Both the position numbers and the translations under genes were made by a program. A stretch of DNA of 64,000 bases, from positions 124,001 through 188,000 of the forward strand of contig JACMOC010000014.1 in assembly GCA_014378195.1 (NCBI GenBank), in the 5' to 3' direction. The notes under the pieces are model-generated. The model ran no database searches, was not told where the DNA came from, and saw nothing but the letters and a program-made list of their open reading frames with translations. Below are positions 25,661 through 34,526 of this stretch, in pieces; position 1 is the stretch's first letter; every line of letters begins with the position of its first letter. The stretch comes from Oligoflexus sp. Its GTDB lineage: Bacteria; Bdellovibrionota_B; Oligoflexia; Oligoflexales; Oligoflexaceae.

Positions 25661-28184
25661 TCTGATCCCTGTATGGTCTGTGAGTGAAATGCGCAGGAAG
25701 CTCGTCGACTGGATGAAGGCTCGATCCTGGAAACCCCTCCCCCATCAATTGGCGATGTGGGATTCTATGGATCGCGGCGAGTCAGGCCTCTTGCAGATGC
25801 CCACCGGTGCAGGCAAAACATATGCTGCATTTTTCGGCCTGCTGCCTCATCTGGGAACCGGTGAAAATGGACTCCTTCTGCTCTACATCACGCCGCTTAG
25901 GGCGCTGACGCGGGATTTGGAAAAATCCATCCGCCTGCCTTGCGACGAATTAAATCTACCGATCCTTATCGAGACCCGAACAGGCGACACCAAAGCCTCG
26001 GTGCGTGCCAAACAGCGGAAACGCCTGCCGCACATACTTCTGACCACACCCGAAAGCCTCGCCCTGCTTCTCAGCTACTCCGATGCCACTCAGCTCTTCA
26101 AACATCTCAAAGCCGTTGTGGTCGATGAATGGCATGAGCTCATGGGGAGCAAACGAGGCTCACTCCTCGAACTCAACCTTGCGCGGCTGAGACGTTTCAA
26201 TCCAAAGCTCCAGAGTTGGGCTCTGTCCGCCACCATTCATAATGCGGAGGAAGCAGCCGAAACCATCGTTGGTCAAAACATTACGCCCCGGCTGATCACA
26301 GGCGAAAGAAACCGCAAAATTTCGATCCGCACACTTTTGCCGGATGGCGACGATAATCTTCCGTGGGCTGGCCATCTCGGGCTCCGCATGCTTCCCAAGG
26401 TTCTTGCCGAACTTGATCCCAAGGAATCGAGTCTTTTATTCACCAATACCCGGTCGCAGGCGGAACGTTGGTACGAAGCGCTGCTCCTCTCGCGTCCGGA
26501 TTGGTCAGACATACTCGCAATTCATCACGGTTCGATTGAACTTAAAGAACGCGAACGCGTAGAAAACGGAGTCAAAACCGGGACCATCCGTTTTGTCGTT
26601 TGTACTGCCTCGCTCGATCTCGGTGTCGATTTCCCGGAAGTCGACAAGGTTTATCAGATCGGTTCCCCCAAACAGATCGCACGGCTTATGCAGCGCGCGG
26701 GGCGCTCGGCCCATGCCCCTGGCAAAACCAGCCAGCTAGTTTTTGTTCCAACTCATGCCCTCGAATTGCTCGAGATCGTCGCAGCGAAAGAAGCTGTAGG
26801 TCAGGCGCAAATCGAGGCGCGATCACCGCTCAAAAAACCCTTGGACGTACTCGCGCAGCATATCGTCAGCTCGGCACTTGCCGCGGGATTTTATCCAGAC
26901 GAACTTTACGCGGAAGTAACATCCGCGTATTCGTACCGCACGCTTTCCCGCGACGAGTTCGATTGGGCCTTAGCGTTTGTGCGTGATGGCAGCGGTACGC
27001 TGAAGGCCTATCCTCAGTATTGCAAAATCGTTTTGGATGGGAAACGATACGTTGTCACGGACCGTAAGATCGAAATTCGCCATCGCCAGAACCTCGGCAC
27101 GATCGTCTCCGATGCGAGCATGCTCGTCAAACTTGGGCGTGGCAAAACGCTCGGGACTATCGATGAATCGTTTCTTGCGAAAATGAAAAAGGGTGAGAGT
27201 TTCCTCTTTTCAGGACGTTGGCTCGAGCTGATCGCGATTCGGGATCTCACAGCTTATGTAAGACTCGCGAAAAAAACCTACGGGCACGTGTCCGTCTGGT
27301 CAGGGACCAGCCTACCCTGGTCGCCCATCCTCAGCAGCCGACTGAGGGATCTCGCGGGATTTATCGCCGATGGCCATGAGTTTGAAAGCCAAACGATACC
27401 CGAACTCAAAGCCTTACAACCTATCATAGACGCGCAAAAACATATTTCGGCTTGGCCGCACACGGACGCCACCCTCATTGAGTTTGTGCAGAGCCGGGAG
27501 GGCACCCATATCTTCTTTTATCCCTTTGATGGCCGTCAAACCCATGAAGGCCTTGGACTGCTGATCACAACGCGCCTCAATCGCATGAAGCCGATGACTT
27601 GCGTCGTCGCGGTGAACGACTATGGACTTGAGATCGTCTGCTCCAAGCCGATAGAACCCCGAGACATCGACTGGATGAGCCTTCTATGCCTCGAAGGGTG
27701 GCAGGCCGATGTCGAGGGAGGGCTCAACACGGGCGAGCTCGAGAAGAGGCAATTTCGGGCCATTGCCCGCATTGCGGGTCTAGTTCTTCAGAATGTGCCC
27801 GGCGCAGCAAAATCCACGCGGCAAATTCAGACAAGTTCATCTCTCCTCTATGACGTATTCGCGCGTTTTGATCCGACAAACCTCCTCTTGAAACAGGCGC
27901 GGAACGAAGTTCTGGAGGGGCATTTTGACAAAGAACGTTTGGAAAGGGCTTTGAAACGCATACGCGATGGACGAAAAGAGGTGAAAATGCTAGAGATCTT
28001 CTCTCCCCTCGGCTTTCCACTTTTTTTGGAGAGAACGAGCGTCAAACTTTCGTCCGAGTCGTCGGGCGAGCGCATCGAGCAGGCGAAACTCGAATGGCAA
28101 AAAGCATTTCAACAGAAGTACGGGGCCAAACCCTTACCCTCTACGGGCGAAAAGCCCTCTACTGGCACGAGAAAAAAACGCTGA
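25638..28184 (+). CDS. Lhr-type ligase-associated DNA helicase
   Basis: 848 residues, superfamily 2. Walker A is QMPTGAGKTYAAF, motif Ia YITPLRALTRDL, the DExH box is VVDEWHELMGSKRG, motif III LSATI, and motif VI QRAGRSAHAPG. The winged helix and Lhr-core domain follow (about 400-820). Lhr-core helicases translocate 3' to 5' on single strands and unwind RNA-DNA hybrids. The chosen ATG gives MPPRSKADLIPVW and overlaps the ligase by 23 bases; a longer frame upstream only reads through the ligase in another register. Its 3' end overlaps pdeM by 91 bases, unusually far. Confidence 0.93.
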   Translation: MPPRSKADLIPVWSVSEMRRKLVDWMKARSWKPLPHQLAMWDSMDRGESGLLQMPTGAGKTYAAFFGLLPHLGTGENGLLLLYITPLRALTRDLEKSIRLPCDELNLPILIETRTGDTKASVRAKQRKRLPHILLTTPESLALLLSYSDATQLFKHLKAVVVDEWHELMGSKRGSLLELNLARLRRFNPKLQSWALSATIHNAEEAAETIVGQNITPRLITGERNRKISIRTLLPDGDDNLPWAGHLGLRMLPKVLAELDPKESSLLFTNTRSQAERWYEALLLSRPDWSDILAIHHGSIELKERERVENGVKTGTIRFVVCTASLDLGVDFPEVDKVYQIGSPKQIARLMQRAGRSAHAPGKTSQLVFVPTHALELLEIVAAKEAVGQAQIEARSPLKKPLDVLAQHIVSSALAAGFYPDELYAEVTSAYSYRTLSRDEFDWALAFVRDGSGTLKAYPQYCKIVLDGKRYVVTDRKIEIRHRQNLGTIVSDASMLVKLGRGKTLGTIDESFLAKMKKGESFLFSGRWLELIAIRDLTAYVRLAKKTYGHVSVWSGTSLPWSPILSSRLRDLAGFIADGHEFESQTIPELKALQPIIDAQKHISAWPHTDATLIEFVQSREGTHIFFYPFDGRQTHEGLGLLITTRLNRMKPMTCVVAVNDYGLEIVCSKPIEPRDIDWMSLLCLEGWQADVEGGLNTGELEKRQFRAIARIAGLVLQNVPGAAKSTRQIQTSSSLLYDVFARFDPTNLLLKQARNEVLEGHFDKERLERALKRIRDGRKEVKMLEIFSPLGFPLFLERTSVKLSSESSGERIEQAKLEWQKAFQQKYGAKPLPSTGEKPSTGTRKKR

Positions 28185-28738
28185 TACTTGCCGACACCCA
28201 TTGGGGCAAGGCTGAAGCCTTTCAAGAGCACGGCATTCCTATTCCCAGCACGGTCCTTGATTCCGATCTTGACGAGCTCAAAGCCATCGTTGATGAAGCG
28301 GGGGCCGAGCGGATCCTGGTCCTCGGTGATCTCCTTCACAACTCCAAACCCCTGTCACTGGCGCTTCACAATCAGATTGCCGCGTGGCGAGAGCGCTGCC
28401 CTGTTCCTATACTCAGTATTCGAGGGAACCACGATGCGCGTGCCGAAGATTTTCCTGAACACTGGCGAATCGCCTGGCACGCCGAACCCTATATTGAAGG
28501 CCCCTTTTGTTTTCGCCACGAACCCAAAAGCACCAAGGGCCTTTATACCTTTTGCGGACATGTACATCCTGTTATGAATATCGGTCGTCCGCGTATGCGG
28601 CTGCCTTGTTTTTGGCTAAGTTCCAAGGTAGGCATCCTTCCGAGTTTCGGCACTTTTACGGGTGGTTTTGCGGTCAAGCCTTCCCTCAAGGATGCGGTTT
28701 TTCTGGTCTCAAATGGCGATATTTATCCGCTTCACTGA
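28094..28738 (+). CDS. pdeM: Ligase-associated DNA damage response endonuclease PdeM
   Basis: 214 residues, calcineurin-like metallophosphoesterase. Dinuclear metal motifs are DTHWGKAEAF (about 33-42), GDLLHN (about 79-84), RGNHD (about 111-115) and CGHVHP (about 154-159). It matches TIGR04123, a Mn-dependent DNA endonuclease, the last gene of the four-gene cluster. The coding region begins 91 bases inside the helicase gene; the ATG at 28094 follows the family N-terminus (GQTLTLYGRKALYW). No terminator is obvious after it. Confidence 0.9.
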   Translation: MAKSISTEVRGQTLTLYGRKALYWHEKKTLILADTHWGKAEAFQEHGIPIPSTVLDSDLDELKAIVDEAGAERILVLGDLLHNSKPLSLALHNQIAAWRERCPVPILSIRGNHDARAEDFPEHWRIAWHAEPYIEGPFCFRHEPKSTKGLYTFCGHVHPVMNIGRPRMRLPCFWLSSKVGILPSFGTFTGGFAVKPSLKDAVFLVSNGDIYPLH

Positions 28739-28862
28739 AACACTCAGCATAAGTCTCTATAATTTCAAGTAAATATCAACATTCACAAAAGTTTATGAAT
28801 AATTCTCAATGACTTCGGTTTATCGACCGATAGACATCCTACGCTGCAACGTAGGAATTTTT

Positions 28863-29570
28863 ATGCCGGATAAAAGCCTCAAAATAATCTTGCCTATAAG
28901 CGCTTTGCTTGTGATGACGATGGGCTGCCTCCCGGGTAAAGGTGTCGACGTTCCCAACGCTGCGCCTGCATCGGCGTCCCGTTCCAAATCCGGCGATATC
29001 ATCGTCATTCAACAACCTGCAACATTACCTTCACCTTCGCCCGCACTTCCGTTGAGTCCGGCCGCATCACCGTCACCCGTCGTGATCGTTACGCCTACGC
29101 CGAGTCCTGTGATCCCGTCCCCACCCGTGGTGACACAGTCCATACCCAACGGAAAATACAGTATCAAAGGGTTTGCAAGCAGCCGGTGTTTTGATGTTCC
29201 GAACAGTTCGGCCGTGGATGGCCAGGGTCTTCAAATTTACGACTGCAATACCACAAGTGCCCAAACATTCGTCGTTGAGTTCACTAAAGATAAATATTAC
29301 AAAATCACCAATCTGGGAAATGGGCTTGCGATCCAGATCCACGGCGCCAACGCCAATGCAGGCGCTTTGATCGAACAAGGGGTATACGTCGGGCTCGATT
29401 CTCAACTCTTTGCCATCGAGGGCGACGCCGGCTCCAACAATTTTCGCATTGTCGCCAAAGGGACAGCGATGGTTATCACAGCAGCGTCCACGATAGACCT
29501 TGCACCTCTGCAGTTGGATTTGGGCTCAACCTCTATCAATCAACGATGGACTTTCAACGTCGCGCCCTAG
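28863..29570 (+). CDS. Ricin-type beta-trefoil lipoprotein
   Basis: 235 residues from MPDKSLKII. A lipobox VMTMGC (Cys near residue 22) implies a lipidated, surface or periplasmic protein. Residues about 40-100 are a Pro/Ser/Thr-rich spacer (PSPSPALPLSPAASPSP). The C-terminal 130 residues are a ricin-type trefoil: CFDVPNSSAVDGQGLQIYDC, YKITNLGNGLAIQIHG and a closing NQRWTFNV (QxW motif). Such domains bind sugars. No catalytic domain is attached. AGGA precedes the ATG; the frame is open for 18 codons further upstream. Confidence 0.8.
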   Translation: MPDKSLKIILPISALLVMTMGCLPGKGVDVPNAAPASASRSKSGDIIVIQQPATLPSPSPALPLSPAASPSPVVIVTPTPSPVIPSPPVVTQSIPNGKYSIKGFASSRCFDVPNSSAVDGQGLQIYDCNTTSAQTFVVEFTKDKYYKITNLGNGLAIQIHGANANAGALIEQGVYVGLDSQLFAIEGDAGSNNFRIVAKGTAMVITAASTIDLAPLQLDLGSTSINQRWTFNVAP

Positions 29571-29572
29571 GA

Positions 29573-29818
29573 TCATGGGCTGACCACAGGCACCTGCTTC
29601 GTAAGCGCCGCATATTCAGGATCAGCGGGACACTCTTGTGCCAAGGGAAGCGCAATGCTGCGCAGCATCTTGGTGAATGCAACCTGCAGTTCTTTGGGAA
29701 AATACCCAGCCTTGTCAAGCTGCTGGTAGCTTGCGTCATGCTGATTTTCAGAGGCTTGGATGTGAGTGGCCATCAGCATGTGCACACCGCTGCAGTCGGC
29801 CTTGCCTCTAGACGTCAC
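29573..29818 (-). CDS. Small unknown protein coupled to the split lipoprotein
   Basis: 81 residues from a GTG that overlaps the upstream stop as GTGA (29815-29818). It has no signal peptide and two Cys; helical sequence such as LQVAFTKMLRSIALPLAQE covers the middle. I recognise no family. Because the upstream gene is broken by a frameshift, this could also be the tail of a longer original protein; its frame is open 12 codons further upstream. Confidence 0.4.
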   Translation of the reverse strand: MTSRGKADCSGVHMLMATHIQASENQHDASYQQLDKAGYFPKELQVAFTKMLRSIALPLAQECPADPEYAALTKQVPVVSP

Positions 29819-30242
29819 ATGATGGCGCCTTTGGTGACCATTGCGTTTTTTAGCTCAAAGGAACCAGTTTTTTCTATTTTGGCGAACGCAGCGTCGCCAT
29901 CTTTTTGGGTCGCTTCGATTTTTATAGAGAGTGTGTGTTTGCCGCTCGGGTGGATATATTTCCTAAAGATGTGACCATCGATCCAGAATTCGATGTGAGA
30001 GGTGTAGGAATCTATCGGGGTTTCGAGATTGGTCGCGACCTGAATCTTTTCGGTTTTGTTCCAGAACTCTTTCACGTCGACACGCGCTGTTTGCAGCGTA
30101 CCCTTCACGCCTCGATCTTTGACGTGTGTAAACCACTCTTTGGCCTTCGCCCGGAAGCCCTTTTTTTTGTCGAGTTCGAGTTGCATGATACGCATATGAT
30201 AAGAAAAATGGATAAAGTTCCGACTCGTAAAATCTTTATCAT
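29815..30242 (-). pseudogene. Lipoprotein split by a frameshift at A8
   Basis: An ATG at 30242 with GGAG upstream starts a perfect lipoprotein signal: MIKILRVGTLSIFLIICVSC, then NSNSTKK. In that frame the sequence soon stops (30105). The body lies in the -1 frame and is well formed to 29815: KGFRAKAKEWFTHVKDRG, FWIDGHIFRKYIHPSGKHTL, GSFELKNAM. The frames meet at eight A residues (plus-strand T8, 30161-30168), read ACA AAA AAA AGG, a canonical A AAA AAA slippery heptamer. One extra A, or a -1 slip, gives a continuous protein of about 143 residues. The body looks like a beta-rich periplasmic domain of unknown family. Sequencing error, phase variation and programmed slippage are all possible. 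Confidence 0.65.
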
Positions 30243-30377
30243 TTTTGATGGCTCCAAAGGTCTATTGATATGTCGCAAATTACTGATATTTAGGTTTAAT
30301 GAAGCGATTCTTAGTGCCTTGCAAAACTGCGTGAGAACCAAAACTGGAAGGCATCTCTCAATTTCTACTAAGCTTTC

Positions 30378-30386
30378 TGATATAAT
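30378..30386 (+). promoter_or_regulatory. Extended -10 promoter of the vitellogenin-like gene
   Basis: TGATATAAT is a perfect extended -10 (TGnTATAAT), 44 bases before the ATG at 30430. The -35 region is weak, as is normal for extended -10 promoters. The untranslated leader would be about 35 bases. Confidence 0.6.
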
Positions 30387-30429
30387 CTAAAGGCTTATCG
30401 ATCGAACTGTCGTCTCTCTGAGGGTAGTC

Positions 30430-32220
30430 ATGCGCAAAATTTATGTTCTACTTGCTAGTACTTTAGCCATCATCGCCCTTGGCTTGATAGGCTTTTATAA
30501 TCGGGACCGATTCCAGCCTCAGTCGTCATCAGAGACATTTGAGGCGGATCAGAACGTTTATGAATTCAAAGACAATACCCGCGTGCTTCAGGAGGGACAG
30601 CCGCCTCAAGAGGTTGTCAACGTCGATGCTGACCTGCTCGTCTATAAACAAAACCCAGGAGAGATCGTAAGCCGCTGGGTCGACATAAGAAAGTTTATGT
30701 TAGGGGACAAGGTCATCCAGCCCGAAGACCAGGGGGCCCTGCTTTCCGGCTCGCATATAATGACGTTCGGTGGCAAAGACGCGATTTTTTTCACAGACGC
30801 TCAGTTTCCCTCTGATCTTGTCGCGATTCATAATTTTCTTATTCAGCGGCTTCAAATTCCAATGCTCCCGACAAGCAGCAAAACCATCACCCGTCAGGAG
30901 CTCGAAGAAACGGGTCGTTTCGAAGTGGAATATACCTTTGAAACCTTGCCGACCGGCTACCGGGTAAAACGGAATTGGGTAAAGGCCCTAAGCGGCGACT
31001 TCGAGGTTGTGCCTGGCAAATCCGGGTTTACCTACACGTACAACAGCAAAAGTGTTTTGCTTTCGATGAACGGAAACCTCAGTTTTCAAAACAAAAAATC
31101 GCTAGGAACGTTCGTCGAAAGCGTCTTTAATATTGCGATCAAAAGTGAACACACCAAACAGAAGACAGTCGCGCGTTTGGATTTAAGCAAATTAACCCCA
31201 GTCGCAGGAGCCGACGCGACAACCAATGAAGGTTATCCGGAAGGCATGACGATACCCCAGCTTTTTGAACTCGTTGATAGTTTCAAAGACAGCGCCTCAG
31301 GCCGGGAGGATTTCAACCTCTTTAAAGCCCTGACCGATGATCTGCATCAACACCCTGAACATCTTAAAGACTACAAAAACAAAATTCTAAGTATCAAAGA
31401 ACGTGACGACGATGGCGAACGACGCATCAATATGCTTGCCACTGTCCTGGCCGATAGCAACACCCCTAAAGGTGCAATGGCTCTGGCTGAACTTGGCAAA
31501 GAATGTCCGGATACCTACTGCAAAAGCCAAGTGATGATGGGCTACACCTTTCATACGACTCCGACCAAGGAAAGCACGGCCGCAGTCCTGAAGGTCGCCC
31601 AAACAGAGGGCGTTGAAGAAGTTTACGGCGCCGCTTACCATGCAGTCGGCGAGGCCGCCACGAAGCTCGGTGACACCTACCCGGAAGTCAAAAACGAGTT
31701 ACTCAATGATCTCTCGACCTCGAAGGACGAAAACAAAATGCGCGCCATCGTCGGCGGCATGGGCAACCTCGCCAGCCCTGATTTTGAGCCTGTCATCGAA
31801 GAGGCTGCCAAGTCCACGAACGAAGATTTACGCGTTTCCTCTTTCCGAGCTTTGCGAAAAATCCCTGACCCCAAGGTAAACCCTGTCCTGCTCCAGTCCT
31901 TTCAGAAGGAACCTGTAACCAAAGTGAATGACTCTATAGTGGAGGCCATGTTCGACCGGACCTTTACCACGGAAGAGTACACGCAGATCGCGAAACGGTC
32001 CCTGGACTTTACCGATAACGATAATATGCAGCGCAATGTCGTATTAGTCCTGACCCGGGCCCACGAAAACGGGGTCGACGGCATCCCGGCGATTCTCGAA
32101 GATTTGAAGGCGCAGACCACCTTTGAAACATTGAAAGAGATGATAGACAGCGAACTCGCAAAGTCTAACGAGACGATTAAGGCCCTGAAAGAGCAGGACG
32201 AAATTCTCAAAAAAGAATGA
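30430..32220 (+). CDS. Vitellogenin-like/HEAT-repeat exported protein
   Basis: 596 residues. An N-terminal hydrophobic segment (about 5-21, VLLASTLAIIALGLIGF) is a signal anchor or uncleaved signal. Residues about 35-270 are beta-rich; the stretch with FPSDLVAIHNFLIQRLQ, then ETGRFEVEYTF, follows the pattern of the N-sheet of large lipid transfer proteins (vitellogenin, MTP). Residues about 280-590 are helical pairs of HEAT type (TPKGAMALAELG, VEEVYGAAYHAVGEAATKLG, NEDLRVSSFRALRKIPDPKV). A barrel plus superhelix is exactly the lipid transfer layout; the assignment is from pattern only. It is followed by a strong terminator and then an AsmA-like gene. Confidence 0.6.
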   Translation: MRKIYVLLASTLAIIALGLIGFYNRDRFQPQSSSETFEADQNVYEFKDNTRVLQEGQPPQEVVNVDADLLVYKQNPGEIVSRWVDIRKFMLGDKVIQPEDQGALLSGSHIMTFGGKDAIFFTDAQFPSDLVAIHNFLIQRLQIPMLPTSSKTITRQELEETGRFEVEYTFETLPTGYRVKRNWVKALSGDFEVVPGKSGFTYTYNSKSVLLSMNGNLSFQNKKSLGTFVESVFNIAIKSEHTKQKTVARLDLSKLTPVAGADATTNEGYPEGMTIPQLFELVDSFKDSASGREDFNLFKALTDDLHQHPEHLKDYKNKILSIKERDDDGERRINMLATVLADSNTPKGAMALAELGKECPDTYCKSQVMMGYTFHTTPTKESTAAVLKVAQTEGVEEVYGAAYHAVGEAATKLGDTYPEVKNELLNDLSTSKDENKMRAIVGGMGNLASPDFEPVIEEAAKSTNEDLRVSSFRALRKIPDPKVNPVLLQSFQKEPVTKVNDSIVEAMFDRTFTTEEYTQIAKRSLDFTDNDNMQRNVVLVLTRAHENGVDGIPAILEDLKAQTTFETLKEMIDSELAKSNETIKALKEQDEILKKE

Positions 32221-32224
32221 TTGT

Positions 32225-32252
32225 AAGGGAGGCAAAACGCCTCCCTTTTTTT
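32225..32252 (+). terminator. Intrinsic terminator after the vitellogenin-like gene
   Basis: AAGGGAGGC (32225-32233) pairs with GCCTCCCTT (32239-32247) around a 5-base loop, followed by a run of seven T. Confidence 0.93.
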
Positions 32253-32393
32253 ATCGCCTAAAAATGGAGTAATTTGCTTTTCCTTAATTATTTCATGAAC
32301 TTAAATGTGCATTTGACTTACCTTATGCAGGCGACTCAGCTGGTGAAGTGTATGCTCTCCGCAGGAGAAACCTGCATTTGGGGAGAGTTGATC

Positions 32394-34424
32394 ATGCATA
32401 GATACAGAAAACTCATCGGCATCATAGTTGGGATAATTTTGACCCCGATTATCCTAGTGGCTTTAGCGCTGGTCGTAATCAATGTTGTGAATTGGGACAA
32501 ACATAGACCCCTGGTTACGAGTCTGGTCGAAAAGTTCACGGATTTTAAAGTCGATAAAATCGAAGGCATTCATGTCGGTCTTCTCACGTCTGCGGAAGCA
32601 GGTGTTGACGCTCTTAAGATCCGTCAGACGAATCCTTATTCCTCGCTAAAAAACTTTGAGAGCAAACAGGCCTTTCTGAAAATCAAAGTCTTCCCTTTTA
32701 TATTTAAACACAGCCTAATCGTCCAGAATTTTGTCTTGGATGGTGCACGCATTGACCTCGCCCCGGCCCCTGACGATCCCCAGGCGAAAGAAAAAAAGAA
32801 CGAGGGCACCACGCTCGCGGATCTCCCTTCGATCTTCATCATCTCGGCAACGATCGATCAATCGACTCTTGTATCAGTCAATAAAAATCCCAAGACCGAA
32901 CCGTTCCGACTTCATATTCAACACGCCGGTGTCACGTCACCAAGCCATGACAAAGCCTCCATGCTAAATGCGAAAGGTAAAGTCAGCAACCTGCCTTTTG
33001 AAGTCCTCGGCGCGTTTGGTTCTTTCGATGCCTTCCGGGACACAAAAGCAGCCTACCCTGCTCGCATTCAAGCCAAGATCGCAGATCATAATTTAGAAGC
33101 ACGGGGAAACCTCCATTTTGCTGAAGGCATTTCGCATTTTGATGTCGATGCGTCTGGACCTGGACTGACCAAGTTGAAGCAGGCTCTCCGTATCAATATC
33201 GGCGATATTCCAGCTTATAACCTGAGTTTTGTCCTCGATAAAAAACCAAACGATTTCCGTTTTACTGAGATCAAGGCCAACGTTGGTCGCTCGTCAGCCG
33301 CAGGCCGTATAGAACTCAACTTCGAAAAAAAACGCCCTTTTATCTGGGCTGATCTGGTCTCGGATGGAATCTATCAACTGGATCTAGCCGGCCTTTTCAA
33401 AACGGATAAAACCATCAAGGATCCAGAGGATGTTCCACGTCCGGAAGGTCAATATTTTTCTGATAAACCGATCGATGCGGTAGCCTTTAAAAAAGTAGAC
33501 GCTGACATCAACCTCAACATTCGCCACTACGAAGGCGTAAAAGCTGGTCATGCTATCGACGGTGCCAACGCACGCATCACACTCACCAACGGCAAACTCG
33601 TCGCGGATCCATTACGTTTTGCTGTATCTGAAGGAACGATCGGCGGCGACCTGCTCTTTGATGCCAGAAATCCCGATATCAACGTGAAGATCGAGCTGGG
33701 CGCAAGACGCATCGACCTCGACAAGCTCCTCGCCCCAGTTGGTAAAGAAATACCTGTTCTGAAAATCAAACCAACGGATGTAGCGAAGGGTCTGCTGACA
33801 GGTCATATGAGTCTCGCCATGCATGGCCGAACACCAATGGCGATGTCGAAAACAGTCACGGGTCCTGTCGAGCTCGCGATCGAAAACGGCAAACTGTCGG
33901 CAACTATTATCGAACTGGGTGGGCTCGACATTGCGGAATCCCTTGGCGACTACGTGATCAAAAACCCTATGAAAGAGCTGCAATGCGGCCTCCTCTCTTT
34001 TCAGGCCAGCCACGGCGTTTACCAGACGCGCACCTTTCTGTTAGCGACGACCGATACAAACTTCGTGGGCGAAGGACAGCTGGATCTTCCCGGTAACAAG
34101 GCGGACTTTCATCTGAAGGCCCATCCTCGCGACTTCAGCATAGGCTCAATTCGTTCCCCTATCTACATTCGTGGACCTTTGAATCACATCAAAGCGGGAC
34201 TTGAGGCAAAACCCATCGTATTGAGAGGTGTTGCGGCCGTAGCGCTCGGATTTATCAATCCTGCCCTTGCGCTTATTCCTCTTATCGAGCCAGGCCTTGG
34301 CAAAAATGGCGAATGCGGCAAGTACATGGCCGAGCTGAAAGAGGTGCAATCCAAAGCGAAACAAGACGTGAGTCGTCAGGACCTCGAGGCCACCAAAAAT
34401 GCGACCAAAAGTGTAGGTCGATAG
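32394..34424 (+). CDS. AsmA-like inner-membrane-anchored protein
   Basis: 676 residues. One membrane segment at residues about 8-30 (LIGIIVGIILTPIILVALAL) anchors a large periplasmic part. The body has the AsmA pattern: PLVTSLVEKFTDFKV near the start and, toward the C-terminus, FLLATTDTNFVGEGQLDLPGNKADF. AsmA and TamB-like proteins form hydrophobic-groove rods that carry phospholipid between the membranes. The start is set by GGGGAGAG upstream of ATG 32394; the frame is open 40 codons further upstream without sense. A terminator separates it from the vitellogenin-like gene, so it has its own promoter. Confidence 0.82.
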   Translation: MHRYRKLIGIIVGIILTPIILVALALVVINVVNWDKHRPLVTSLVEKFTDFKVDKIEGIHVGLLTSAEAGVDALKIRQTNPYSSLKNFESKQAFLKIKVFPFIFKHSLIVQNFVLDGARIDLAPAPDDPQAKEKKNEGTTLADLPSIFIISATIDQSTLVSVNKNPKTEPFRLHIQHAGVTSPSHDKASMLNAKGKVSNLPFEVLGAFGSFDAFRDTKAAYPARIQAKIADHNLEARGNLHFAEGISHFDVDASGPGLTKLKQALRINIGDIPAYNLSFVLDKKPNDFRFTEIKANVGRSSAAGRIELNFEKKRPFIWADLVSDGIYQLDLAGLFKTDKTIKDPEDVPRPEGQYFSDKPIDAVAFKKVDADINLNIRHYEGVKAGHAIDGANARITLTNGKLVADPLRFAVSEGTIGGDLLFDARNPDINVKIELGARRIDLDKLLAPVGKEIPVLKIKPTDVAKGLLTGHMSLAMHGRTPMAMSKTVTGPVELAIENGKLSATIIELGGLDIAESLGDYVIKNPMKELQCGLLSFQASHGVYQTRTFLLATTDTNFVGEGQLDLPGNKADFHLKAHPRDFSIGSIRSPIYIRGPLNHIKAGLEAKPIVLRGVAAVALGFINPALALIPLIEPGLGKNGECGKYMAELKEVQSKAKQDVSRQDLEATKNATKSVGR

Positions 34425-34477
34425 GCACGTGTAATCTCTTGCCAACGGAACCCCAGAGCGGTAGAACATTTATATGG

Positions 34478-34497
34478 GATCCCAAGAAATTGGGATC
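34478..34497 (+). other. GAAA-tetraloop hairpin before the zinc-ribbon/MarR pair
   Basis: GATCCCAA-GAAA-TTGGGATC is a perfect 8-bp stem closed by a GNRA tetraloop, 53 bases after the AsmA stop and 30 before the next ATG. It lacks a good T run, so it is a weak terminator or an mRNA element. Confidence 0.5.
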
Positions 34498-34526
34498 TCC
34501 ACTTCATTTCACCGATAGGTATTCAC

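Noticed and set aside
34105-34469. Frames overlapping the AsmA end and the hairpin
   Set aside because: They contradict the established AsmA frame and have no start context.
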